From: an uncultured Blautia sp.
GTDB lineage: Bacteria > Bacillota > Clostridia > Lachnospirales > Lachnospiraceae
Direction of reading: 5' to 3'
Length of the DNA: 40,597 nt
Assembly (NCBI GenBank): GCA_934408705.1
Contig: CAKRVL010000017.1
Location: 1-40,597, forward strand
In this document: positions 5,501 through 12,810 of the stretch, one piece after another
Position numbering within the stretch: position 1 is the first letter of the stretch
Layout: each line of letters begins with the position of its first letter
Program-made: the position numbers and the translations under genes
Notes under the pieces: generated by a model
Seen by the model: the letters and a program-made list of their open reading frames with translations, nothing else
Databases searched by the model: none
What the model was told of the DNA's origin: nothing

Positions 5501-8146
5501 TTATTTCTTCTTATTACGATAAACAAGAATTCCTGCGATCAGGACAACTGCAATAACCAGAATGATCACAAATGGAAGGATTGGAGTGTTATCTCCGGTC
5601 TTTACTGCATTCTTCTGGTTTGCATCAGTTTTATCAGCTGCCGGTGTAAGAGTCTGATCCGGAGCTGCATTTACAGTAAAGTTAACCTGCTTGGTATCCT
5701 GTGTACCTGTATTTACCCAGTTGCTTCCATCAAACTTCTGCTGATTATATGTGACAGTCAGTGTGTAATTTCCACTCTTGCCCATACGGAAAGTTGCAGA
5801 ATATGGTGCGCCGTCCCAGCTTCTTGCTTCAAGAACCTCCCAGTTCAATGGCAGATATCTTATATCGCCCTTGATCGGGCTTTCAATATCTGTACCTGCT
5901 CCAACTGCGGTGAAGGTAATCTTGGTCTCTGTAGTATAATTTCCATCAGAGCTGATTCCTGTAATAGTGTTATTAGCCGCATCAGATACAATTGCTCCAC
6001 GTTTTGCAGAAACATTAACAGATACTACAAGGTTCAGATTATCCGGATTCGTCACACCGTCAGGAAGAACCACAGTACCTTTTACAGAAAATTTCTGTGC
6101 ATCAGCACTCTTCTGATTATAAGCACATCCTTTTACATCCCATTTTACAGATGCATTCATTTCGCCCTTGTTAGTAGTGATCTTAACTGTAGATGGAAGC
6201 TGTAAACCAGATGCTGATTTCTCAACCCCATTTGCTACGCTGATATCAGATAACTTTCCAACTGAAGTAAGCTTAGTGGCTGCTTCGGTTACAGTAAAAC
6301 TTACAGGAATTGTAAGATAATCTGTCTGCTCTGTCTTAATAGAAATATTCTGGACGTAATTTCCCACTGCAAGACCTGTTGCCGGTGTAATAGTGAAGGA
6401 TGCTGTCTGACCAGCATTTGCCTCCAGTTCTGTTACAGACGGAGCACTTACAGTGAATTCGGATCCTGTTACGCTTACAGCAATACCTGTCAGCTTCGTA
6501 TTTCCGGCATTAGATAAATTAATTGTAACAGCTGCCGGAGCTTCTGTATAACCAGCTTCTTTACTGTCAAATTTTACTTCTGAGATATCTGCAGCCAGTT
6601 TATATACCGGCTTCTCCTGAACAGTATAGGAAACCGGAATTTCAAATAAAGGCTTTCCATCTTCTGCATTTGTAACAATAACCTTATCGGTTACAGTTCC
6701 TGTTGCACTTGTATCCTTCGGCTGAATTGTGAGCACTGCTGTTGCATCTCCAGCTGGAAGCTCATCTTTATCAAGGGATACATTCACTTTACCGCCTTCT
6801 GCTGAAGCCGCAAGTTTCACAGTACCAGTACCTGTATTCTTCAGAGTAACAGTTTTTGTCTTACCATCTGTTCCCTGTCCCTGGATAATATCTGTATCTG
6901 TAAAATCTACAGAAGTCACACCATCTGTGGCTCCAATAACCGGATTATTTACAACTGGAGTCTCTGTTGGAGTTGGTTCCGCCGGAGCTTCTGTTGGAGT
7001 TGGTTCTGCCGCTGCCTCTGTAGGGGTTGGCTCTGCCGGAGCAGAAGGACTCTCCTCTGTTGCCGGATTCTGTGGATCAGTACTGCTTTCTGTAACTTCT
7101 TCTACAGTAAGATCAGCTGTGAAAGATACCTCCACACCCTCTTCGGTGCTATAAGTAATCGTATCACTGTACTGACCTGCAGCAGTGCCTTCTCTTGGCA
7201 TAACCCATATATCAGCTGATTCACCAGCTGCAAGAGAATACAAATCCTGTACCATAAAGTGTTCCGGACTGATTTCTTTGAAATTAAGAGTGCCAGTACC
7301 AGTATTCTTAACAGTAATATACTTCACCATGGAATTATTTGCATCATCCTGGGTAAACCCTGCCTTTACTGTGCCAAAATCAATAACTGTGGTGCCATCT
7401 GCACAAACAGCTTCTCCGGAGTACACCAGTTTCTGCGCCGGTTCTTCGGATGCAGGTGCCTCCTCTGCCGGTGCTTCTGTCTGACCGCCCTCCGGAACCT
7501 CCAGATAATCTTCTGTTCCGATGTTGATCACACTGTCATTTGTAGTGCTGTCAGGCTGTGAAGCACTATCAGCTCCTTCGGCAGGCTGATTCTCTGCAGG
7601 CTGTTCCTGTACAGGCTGCATAACATCTTCAGAAGCATCAGCCGGCTCATCACCGCCAATATCGATCACATCTTCTGTTGTCTCTTCAGCTAAAGGTGTC
7701 TCTTCAGCAGATGCAGCATCCTCAGATTTCTCTTCAGGAAGCTCTGTTGTCTCTTCAGGAGCTTCTTCAGGTGTTGCAACAATCTCAACTGTATTCACCT
7801 TCAGTTCACCGGTTATACCAAGCTCGGCTTTACCGGTAATCTTCAGTTCGATCTTGTTCCCAAGATCTTCGTCTACAAGCTTATAAGTCTTCTCTGTACC
7901 AACCTCAGTAAGCTTGTCGTCCACCTTCCTGGACCAGCTGAAGGTTACGTCATCATCAGATATTCCCTCTGGTGTTACCTTCGTATAATCTGCACTGAGT
8001 TCTGAGCCCACAGCAGCAGTTCCTTTAATCTTAAGCTGTCCTCCAAGCTCACCCTCCGGTGCTGCACTCGCAAATACCAGAGATGGAAGCAATGAAAGCA
8101 TCATAAGAAAAGTCATGACCATCGCTATAATTTTCTTTGGTCTCAT
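5501..8146 (-). CDS. Large secreted, probably wall- or membrane-anchored Ig-like surface protein
   Basis: About 881 residues from the ATG at 8144-8146, which follows GGAGG at 7-nt spacing; an in-frame start at 8191 is not needed. An N-terminal signal peptide (RPKKIIAMVMTFLMMLSLLP, then VFASAAP) is followed by an Ig-like segment and a long acidic Glu/Pro linker. Three repeats of about 100 residues follow, each with a V-K/L-N-[TA]-G-x-T core as in ASPM-SPD2-Hydin/CARDB-type beta domains. The first and second are separated by a TPTEA-type proline/threonine linker of three units. The C-terminus has KTGDNTP, a hydrophobic helix and RNKKK, like a sortase-type sorting signal although not LPxTG. No sortase gene is in the window. 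Monocistronic; ligand unknown. Confidence 0.85.
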   Translation of the reverse strand: MRPKKIIAMVMTFLMMLSLLPSLVFASAAPEGELGGQLKIKGTAAVGSELSADYTKVTPEGISDDDVTFSWSRKVDDKLTEVGTEKTYKLVDEDLGNKIELKITGKAELGITGELKVNTVEIVATPEEAPEETTELPEEKSEDAASAEETPLAEETTEDVIDIGGDEPADASEDVMQPVQEQPAENQPAEGADSASQPDSTTNDSVINIGTEDYLEVPEGGQTEAPAEEAPASEEPAQKLVYSGEAVCADGTTVIDFGTVKAGFTQDDANNSMVKYITVKNTGTGTLNFKEISPEHFMVQDLYSLAAGESADIWVMPREGTAAGQYSDTITYSTEEGVEVSFTADLTVEEVTESSTDPQNPATEESPSAPAEPTPTEAAAEPTPTEAPAEPTPTETPVVNNPVIGATDGVTSVDFTDTDIIQGQGTDGKTKTVTLKNTGTGTVKLAASAEGGKVNVSLDKDELPAGDATAVLTIQPKDTSATGTVTDKVIVTNAEDGKPLFEIPVSYTVQEKPVYKLAADISEVKFDSKEAGYTEAPAAVTINLSNAGNTKLTGIAVSVTGSEFTVSAPSVTELEANAGQTASFTITPATGLAVGNYVQNISIKTEQTDYLTIPVSFTVTEAATKLTSVGKLSDISVANGVEKSASGLQLPSTVKITTNKGEMNASVKWDVKGCAYNQKSADAQKFSVKGTVVLPDGVTNPDNLNLVVSVNVSAKRGAIVSDAANNTITGISSDGNYTTETKITFTAVGAGTDIESPIKGDIRYLPLNWEVLEARSWDGAPYSATFRMGKSGNYTLTVTYNQQKFDGSNWVNTGTQDTKQVNFTVNAAPDQTLTPAADKTDANQKNAVKTGDNTPILPFVIILVIAVVLIAGILVYRNKKK
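6964..7053. repeat. Three 30-bp tandem repeats coding TPTEA-type linker
   Basis: Three imperfect direct repeats encode a Pro/Thr/Glu/Ala-rich spacer (EPTPTEA units) in the surface protein. Such repeats can change copy number by slippage. Confidence 0.7.
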
Positions 8147-8192
8147 ATGCCATCCTCCTTTACATTCCCCTTTTAGGCTGACTTGTAACATT

Positions 8193-8221
8193 ATTGTAAC
8201 ATTTTTTAAACATTTTTACAA
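8193..8221 (-). promoter_or_regulatory. Promoter of the large surface-protein gene
   Basis: On the minus strand, -35 TTGTAA (8216-8221), a 17-bp spacer and -10 TACAAT (8193-8198), about 50 bp upstream of the chosen ATG. Confidence 0.65.
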
Positions 8222-8372
8222 GCACTTTTATTTTCCTGCATTTATCCGGAAGTGCCTATGCGATTACTGCTCCGGTATAGATATCTTTATTTTCTCCGGG
8301 CAGTGATCTGTTCCCTTGTTTAGTGTCATTATAGCAATCTGTTTTTATACTTATGTAATATGAATTTATCGG

Positions 8373-8397
8373 GAATAATTTTTCAAACACGTTCTAG
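8373..8397. repeat. Solitary end of the MITE-like repeat
   Basis: The 19 bp at 8379-8397 match the right terminal repeat of the 1914-2079 element at 17 positions, and the match extends into GGAATRA just before it. No left end is nearby. The TAG stop codon of the next minus-strand gene (8394-8396) lies inside this repeat. Confidence 0.65.
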
Positions 8398-8651
8398 CCT
8401 TCAACGATCAGGTATTTTCCTCCCGGAAGAGCAAACACTTCGCTTGCCTCCTCCAGTTCCTCTTTACTCATTCCGTCTACATCAGCTCCCATTCCAGAAA
8501 GATACTTACGCACCTCATCAATAGAATCTGCCACTACTGCCATACAATCTTCCAGAAACTCTTCTGCCTCCTCGTAAGTTTCTGCAACCGGTTCATCAAA
8601 AAGCTGCTCCTGTTTTTCCAGAAATGTCTTCACACATTCTTCTGTATACAT
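8394..8651 (-). CDS. Small acidic protein of unknown function
   Basis: 85 residues beginning MYTEECVKTF. The ATG at 8649-8651 has AAAGGAGG upstream; a longer frame through the HAD gene is a read-through artefact. Strongly acidic, rich in Glu and Asp, no signal peptide or membrane helix, likely soluble and helical. The C-terminus LPGGKYLIVEG looks like a short beta hairpin. It follows the HAD phosphatase by 19 bp, so they are probably co-transcribed. The stop codon is supplied by a mobile-repeat remnant. I do not recognise a function. Confidence 0.75.
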   Translation of the reverse strand: MYTEECVKTFLEKQEQLFDEPVAETYEEAEEFLEDCMAVVADSIDEVRKYLSGMGADVDGMSKEELEEASEVFALPGGKYLIVEG

Positions 8652-8670
8652 AACTTCGTTCCTCCTTTTT

Positions 8671-9333
8671 TTACTTTTTATCTTCAAAAATATCCAGAAT
8701 ATCTTCCGGAGAATCTGCAAGCTCGTCAGCTCCGTTTTCCAGAAGTTCTTCTTTATCACGATACCCCCACAGAACGCCAACAGTATACATGCCAGCAGCC
8801 TGTCCCGTCTGCATATCTGTACCGGAATCTCCCATATACATGCATTCCTTTGGAGACACTCCAAACTGCTCTGCAATTTTCAGCGGACCATCCGGAGCCG
8901 GCTTCTTTCTTACAGACTCGCTCTGTCCCATAACAGCATCAAAAATGCCATTTCCGAACATTCTCTCTACTACTTTCAAAGCAGCTTCGTGAGGCTTATT
9001 TGAGCACACCCCAAGCTTTACGCCTCTTTTTTTCAGTTCGGTGAGGATCTCCGGCATTCCAGGATAATGCTGGATCTTATAAAAAGGATTTTTATCAAAT
9101 TCTTTACGGTACAGTTCTCTGGCTTCTTCATAATGTACCAGTTCCTTATCACCGGCATCAATAAGAAGTCTTCTTACCAACATATCTGCACCATTTCCAC
9201 AATAATATTTGAAATTCTCCACTGGCATTGGCTTCAGACCATATTTTTCAACAACTGCATTTCCCACTACAGCCATAGAATCCAGGGTATATGCCAGTGT
9301 TCCATCCAGATCAAAGATACATGCCTTTATCAT
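8671..9333 (-). CDS. HAD-superfamily hydrolase, phosphoglycolate phosphatase-like
   Basis: 220 residues with all HAD motifs: DLDGT (Asp8 nucleophile, Asp10 acid/base), Ser111 in VCSNKP, Lys144 in RKKPAPDG, and GDSGTD (Asp169, Asp173) for magnesium. A helical cap lies between motifs I and II (about residues 17-85), the Gph/PGMB-type class C1. Likely a cytoplasmic small-molecule phosphatase; the substrate could be phosphoglycolate, pyrophosphate or a sugar phosphate and cannot be told from sequence. GAGGAG precedes the ATG. It begins 4 bp after maf, suggesting co-transcription. Confidence 0.9.
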   Translation of the reverse strand: MIKACIFDLDGTLAYTLDSMAVVGNAVVEKYGLKPMPVENFKYYCGNGADMLVRRLLIDAGDKELVHYEEARELYRKEFDKNPFYKIQHYPGMPEILTELKKRGVKLGVCSNKPHEAALKVVERMFGNGIFDAVMGQSESVRKKPAPDGPLKIAEQFGVSPKECMYMGDSGTDMQTGQAAGMYTVGVLWGYRDKEELLENGADELADSPEDILDIFEDKK

Positions 9334-9337
9334 ATCG

Positions 9338-9931
9338 TTATCTCCTCGTATTTATTTCTATTTTTTTCAGCTCATAAACCAATCTGCCCACAGGAAGCCC
9401 AACCACATTGTTGTAATCTCCGCATATTCCCTTTACATAAATACCAAAAGTTCCCTGGATTCCATAGCTTCCCGCCTTATCCATAGGTTCTCCTGTCTTT
9501 ATATAATCCAGAATTTCATTCTGCGAAACCGGATAAAACTCTACATCAGTTTTTTCACTGAAGGTGTACGGCTTCCAGCGCCCCTGCTCTTTTACAAGAA
9601 GTGTCACTCCCGTATAAACCTGGTGTGCCTTTCCCTGAAGCTTCAAAAGAGTCTGCAGCGCATCACCCTCATCTGCCGGCTTTCCTAATATTTCCCCCTT
9701 AAAAGCCACCACCGTATCAGCACCTATGATCAGACTCACTTCCTGTTGTCCTTCCAACATCTTAGCTACTGCAAGTGCTTTATCCTGGGAAAGCTGTTCT
9801 ACCGCCTGTGCCGGATCTGTCAGGTCAGTTTTTTCTTCCCCATCACTCACAACAACGGAAAATTTCATACCGGTTCTTGCAAGCAGTTCCTTTCTTCGCG
9901 GGGAACCCGAAGCTAAAACAATTTTCTCCAT
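9338..9931 (-). CDS. maf: Maf family nucleoside triphosphate pyrophosphatase
   Basis: 197 residues. The family signature ASGSPRRKELL occupies residues 7-17, and IIGADTVV (near residue 70) contains the catalytic Asp. Maf proteins hydrolyse dTTP/UTP or modified nucleotides to monophosphates, as house-cleaning enzymes linked to septum control. The N-terminus MEKIVLASGSPR is the standard family start. It is first in a likely transcript maf - HAD phosphatase - small acidic protein, with a good promoter just upstream. Confidence 0.95.
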   Translation of the reverse strand: MEKIVLASGSPRRKELLARTGMKFSVVVSDGEEKTDLTDPAQAVEQLSQDKALAVAKMLEGQQEVSLIIGADTVVAFKGEILGKPADEGDALQTLLKLQGKAHQVYTGVTLLVKEQGRWKPYTFSEKTDVEFYPVSQNEILDYIKTGEPMDKAGSYGIQGTFGIYVKGICGDYNNVVGLPVGRLVYELKKIEINTRR

Positions 9932-9954
9932 AATTTCTCCTTTTCTGTCTTATC

Positions 9955-9983
9955 AGTATACCCCTCCCTTTACACAGGTGCAA
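9955..9983 (-). promoter_or_regulatory. Promoter of the maf transcript
   Basis: On the minus strand, -35 TTGCAC (9978-9983), 17 bp, -10 TATACT (9955-9960), about 25 bp upstream of the maf ATG. Confidence 0.65.
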
Positions 9984-10083
9984 TGATTTTTTCCTTTTCT
10001 TTTTGGGTAAAAAGTATTACAATAGAAATAACTCCATTCTGTTCTTTTGAAGCAGATGGGAAATACCGAAAGGAGCAGACAAT

Positions 10084-10482
10084 ATGGCAAAAATAAACAA
10101 ATATTGGGGTATGGTTGCACTTGGTGCAGTAACTGCTGCCGCAGCCGGTGCTGTAGCCGCAGCCTTTGCTAAGCGCAGAGCATTAGATGAAGCGACAGAC
10201 CTTGAAGACGATTTTGAAGATGATCCTAAGACCGACGAGCAGCCGGAACCAAAGGAAGCTCATGAAGATTTTATATCCTGGGAAGCCACCTCTGATGAGG
10301 AAGCTGAAGCTCTGACAGAAGACGAGGATACAGAAGAAACTGAAGCCCTCGCAGAAGACGAGGATGCAGAAGAAACTGAAGCTCTCACAGAAGACGAGAA
10401 TACTGAACTTGAGGCTACTAATGAAGAAGGCTCTGCACAGGAAGACTGCGAAGCAGAGAAAGCTTCTATTCATATCGATTAA
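10084..10482 (+). CDS. Acidic repeat protein with N-terminal membrane segment
   Basis: 132 residues. A short basic N-terminus precedes an alanine-rich hydrophobic stretch (about residues 8-28), then KRR, then about 100 residues dominated by Glu, Asp, Ala and Thr. The topology suggests an N-terminal anchor with an acidic tail. Residues 75-108 are three copies of a 12-residue unit, EALTEDEDTEET-like. AAAGGAG lies upstream of the ATG. Monocistronic, ending at a strong terminator. The family is not one I can name; similar YtxH-like anchors with acidic tails exist. Confidence 0.7.
   Translation: MAKINKYWGMVALGAVTAAAAGAVAAAFAKRRALDEATDLEDDFEDDPKTDEQPEPKEAHEDFISWEATSDEEAEALTEDEDTEETEALAEDEDAEETEALTEDENTELEATNEEGSAQEDCEAEKASIHID
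10306..10405. repeat. 36-bp coding tandem repeat, about 2.8 copies
   Basis: Copies begin at 10306, 10342 and 10378 (the last partial). They keep the reading frame and encode the 12-residue acidic unit. Confidence 0.85.
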
Positions 10483-10500
10483 ACCAGTTGATATACAACG

Positions 10501-10547
10501 AGCCCGCGATGTACAGAAAATATTCTGTTCACCGCGGGCTATCTTTT
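10501..10547 (+). terminator. Terminator of the acidic repeat protein gene
   Basis: AGCCCGCG (10501-10508) pairs with CGCGGGCT (10533-10540), with a second internal stem CAGAA/TTCTG. ATCTTTTTA follows. It sits between convergent genes and may also serve glnS from the other side. Confidence 0.8.
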
Positions 10548-10567
10548 TAGTATTTTATATTGCTCTA

Positions 10568-12235
10568 TCAGGCCTTAGGAAGCTTAAAGGAGCTCTTAAG
10601 AGATACAATACGGTTAAATACCGGTGCACCCTCTTTAGAATCATGAAGATCCGCACAATAAAAGCCGTTTCTTACAAACTGGAAGCTATCCAGTGCATTT
10701 GCTTTAAGAAGTTCTGGCTCAACATATGCAGAAACCTCTACCAGAGAATTCGGATTCAGGTTCAGTTCACCGGTTTCTTTATCGTAAACACCTTTTTCCT
10801 CATCTACAATATTCTCGTAAAGACGAACCGGAACCTTACCTGCATTAGAAGCTTCTACCCAATGGATAGTTCCCTTAACCTTACGTCCATCCGGTGCATT
10901 GCCGCCCTTTGTCTCCGGATCATAGGTACAATGTACTGCAGTCACAGTGCCATCATCATTAGCCTCAAATCCTGTACAGGTAACAAAATATGCATTCATA
11001 AGACGTACTTCTGTTCCCAGGAAAAGACGTTTATATTTCTTAGGCGGATCAATCATAAAGTCTTCTCTTTCAATGTAAAGCTCTTTTCCAAATGGTACCT
11101 TTCTGGTTCCAAGTGCTTCATTCTCCATATTATTAGGGGCATCCAGATACTCCACCTGTCCTTCCGGATAGTTGTCAATGATCAGTCTGATCGGATCCAG
11201 AACTGCCATATAGCGAGGAGCCTTCAGTTTCAGATCCTCACGAATACAGTACTCAAGCATTGCATAATCCACAGAGCTGTCAGCCTTAGACACACCACAG
11301 AGCTCAACAAATTTCTGAATGGATTCCGGTGTGTAACCACGACGGCGTAATCCTGAGATGGATACCAGTCTCGGGTCATCCCATCCATCCACAATTCCTG
11401 TCTCTACCAACTTCTTAATATAACGCTTACCAGTCACAACATTGGTAAGATACAGCTTGGCGAATTCAATCTGCTTCGGTGGGTGTGGATATTCAAGTTC
11501 TCTTACCACCCAGTCATATAACGGTCTGTGATCCTCAAACTCCAGAGTACAAATAGAATGTGTGATTCCCTCAATAGCATCCTCGATTGGATGGGCAAAG
11601 TCATACATCGGATAAATACACCAGGTATCTCCAGTTCTATGATGGCTTACATGTGCTACACGATAAATAACCGGATCACGCATATTCATATTAGGAGAAG
11701 CCATATCGATTTTTGCTCTCAGAACCTTCTCTCCATCTGCATATTTACCCTCTTTCATTTCTTCAAAAAGCTGAAGGTTCTCTTCCACACTTCTGTTTCT
11801 GTATGGGCTCTCCTTACCAGCTTCCTTCAAAGTACCACGATACTCTCTGATCTGATCAGCACTTAAATCGCAGACATAAGCTTTCCCCTTCTTGATCAGC
11901 TTCACTGCAGCTTCGTACATCTGTCCAAAATAATCGGAAGCGAAGAATAATCTGTCTTCCCAGTCAGCTCCCAGCCATTTGATATCTGCTTTAATGGATT
12001 CAACAAACTCAGATTTCTCCTTAGTCGGATTGGTATCATCAAAACGCATATTGAATTTACCATTATATTCCTTGGCCAGTCCTGAATTCAAAAGGATAGA
12101 CTTCGCATGTCCTATATGAAGATAGCCGTTTGGCTCTGGCGGGAAACGAGTATGAACGGTATCATAAACACCTTCTGCCAAGTCTTTATCAATAATATTC
12201 TCAATAAAATTTTTGGAAACCGTTTCGTTCTCCAT
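10568..12235 (-). CDS. glnS: Glutaminyl-tRNA synthetase
   Basis: 555 residues from the ATG at 12233-12235, with AGGAGG upstream; the in-frame ATG at 12256 lies upstream of this site. It charges tRNA-Gln with glutamine. The class I signature is [14 protein letters not shown] (HIGH at residues 40-43). The stretch [20 protein letters not shown] is characteristic of GlnRS. The KMSKS position, usually VMSKR here, reads VTGKRY, which I recall as a common clostridial form. The C-terminal anticodon-binding beta-barrels are complete. No T-box hallmark is seen upstream. Confidence 0.96.
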   Translation of the reverse strand: MENETVSKNFIENIIDKDLAEGVYDTVHTRFPPEPNGYLHIGHAKSILLNSGLAKEYNGKFNMRFDDTNPTKEKSEFVESIKADIKWLGADWEDRLFFASDYFGQMYEAAVKLIKKGKAYVCDLSADQIREYRGTLKEAGKESPYRNRSVEENLQLFEEMKEGKYADGEKVLRAKIDMASPNMNMRDPVIYRVAHVSHHRTGDTWCIYPMYDFAHPIEDAIEGITHSICTLEFEDHRPLYDWVVRELEYPHPPKQIEFAKLYLTNVVTGKRYIKKLVETGIVDGWDDPRLVSISGLRRRGYTPESIQKFVELCGVSKADSSVDYAMLEYCIREDLKLKAPRYMAVLDPIRLIIDNYPEGQVEYLDAPNNMENEALGTRKVPFGKELYIEREDFMIDPPKKYKRLFLGTEVRLMNAYFVTCTGFEANDDGTVTAVHCTYDPETKGGNAPDGRKVKGTIHWVEASNAGKVPVRLYENIVDEEKGVYDKETGELNLNPNSLVEVSAYVEPELLKANALDSFQFVRNGFYCADLHDSKEGAPVFNRIVSLKSSFKLPKA

Positions 12236-12314
12236 GGTTCTCCCTCCTGAAATCATCTGTTTTATATTGCATAATTCATACTAATTATTAGTCTTAGTCG
12301 GTTTATCTTATCAT

Positions 12315-12328
12315 AAATGGGGCCATTT
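12315..12328. promoter_or_regulatory. Palindrome upstream of glnS
   Basis: AAATGG-GG-CCATTT is a dyad about 80 bp upstream of the glnS ATG. It could be an operator; no regulator is identifiable. Confidence 0.25.
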
Positions 12329-12428
12329 TAAAAGTTATTCTTATAAAAAACTTGATTTTTTTACCTGCCACAGACATTTTTCATTATTGTTCTTGGCTCT
12401 CCTTAAAACAATCCCTTTATACAACAAA

Positions 12429-12456
12429 ACAGAGTCTCACTTTCGTAAGGCTCTGT
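12429..12456 (-). ncRNA. GNRA-capped hairpin downstream of tRNA-Thr
   Basis: On the minus strand ACAGAG pairs with CTCTGT, one mismatch follows, then CTTAC pairs with GTGAG across a GAAA tetraloop. TTTTGTTGT follows, so it may terminate the tRNA-Thr transcript. It may also be part of a small structured RNA, since an RNA fold with a tetraloop is more elaborate than needed. Confidence 0.4.
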
Positions 12457-12550
12457 CCATATATAACACGTTATTTCTATCTCATATTTAGTCAAGCGGA
12501 TATTCCAGATTCCCTTCGCTACTTGTTCATCAAAATCAAGGGTCAAAAAA

Positions 12551-12622
12551 GCTGATGACGGGAATCGAACCCGTGACCTCCGCCTTACCAAGGCGACGCT
12601 CTACCGACTGAGCCACATCAGC
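12551..12622 (-). tRNA. tRNA-Thr (anticodon GGU)
   Basis: 72 nt forming a full cloverleaf on the minus strand: acceptor GCTGATG paired with the 3' CATCAGC, D-arm GCTCAGTCGGTAGAGC, anticodon loop TTGGTAA with GGT in the centre, and T-loop TTCGATT. CCA is not encoded and a run of T follows immediately, so the CCA-adding enzyme is required. Confidence 0.95.
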
Positions 12623-12661
12623 ATCTCTGTGTTCCGGCATTTGTGCCGCTCACAGTTGATT

Positions 12662-12690
12662 ATATTACCAGAAGCTCATTCTATTGTCAA
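12662..12690 (-). promoter_or_regulatory. Promoter of tRNA-Thr
   Basis: On the minus strand, -35 TTGACA (12685-12690, perfect), 17 bp, -10 TAATAT (12662-12667), about 40 bp upstream of the tRNA. Confidence 0.85.
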
Positions 12691-12744
12691 CAGTTATTTT
12701 CAATTTTTCAAAATATTTTTTCGTATTTTTTCAAAAAAACATAA

Positions 12745-12804
12745 AATAATAAAAATTCTTTGCAGCACTGCCTGTTGTCATTTGCTCCTGACAGCACTGC
12801 AAAG
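12745..12804 (-). terminator. Terminator of the SipW/TasA-like operon
   Basis: CTTTGCAG (12758-12765) pairs with CTGCAAAG (12797-12804); further pairing is possible inside. On the minus strand a T-rich tract follows. It lies just after the stop of the 1,324-residue protein, the last gene of the operon. Confidence 0.75.
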
Positions 12805-12810
12805 CTTTTT

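Larger units (their letters stand above)
12236..12550. other. Intergenic region between tRNA-Thr and glnS (315 bp)
   Basis: Read on the minus strand it holds, after the tRNA, a GNRA-loop hairpin (12429-12456), a possible seven-codon reading frame (12361-12384) and a 14-bp palindrome (12315-12328). A frame running out of the tRNA across this region is not a credible protein. No T-box sequence is present. Confidence 0.6.

Noticed and set aside
8192..8393. Cyclic-di-GMP riboswitch before the surface protein
   Set aside because: The conserved aptamer core was not found; the region holds only a promoter and a repeat remnant.
8652..8876. Upstream extension of the small acidic protein to 160 residues
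   Set aside because: The added part overlaps the HAD gene in another frame and ignores a perfect ribosome site before MYTEECV.
10364..11350. 328-codon plus-strand open frame over the glnS end
   Set aside because: It starts inside the acidic repeat gene and runs through a terminator and antisense to glnS; basic and cysteine-rich like a shadow.
12236..12330. T-box leader for glnS
   Set aside because: No TGGNACCGCG-type T-box sequence or following terminator/antiterminator pair is visible.
12403..12591. Open frame on the minus strand starting MVRRRSRVRF
   Set aside because: Its N-terminus is read from within tRNA-Thr, a well-known artefact, and the remainder runs through a structured intergenic region with no ribosome site.
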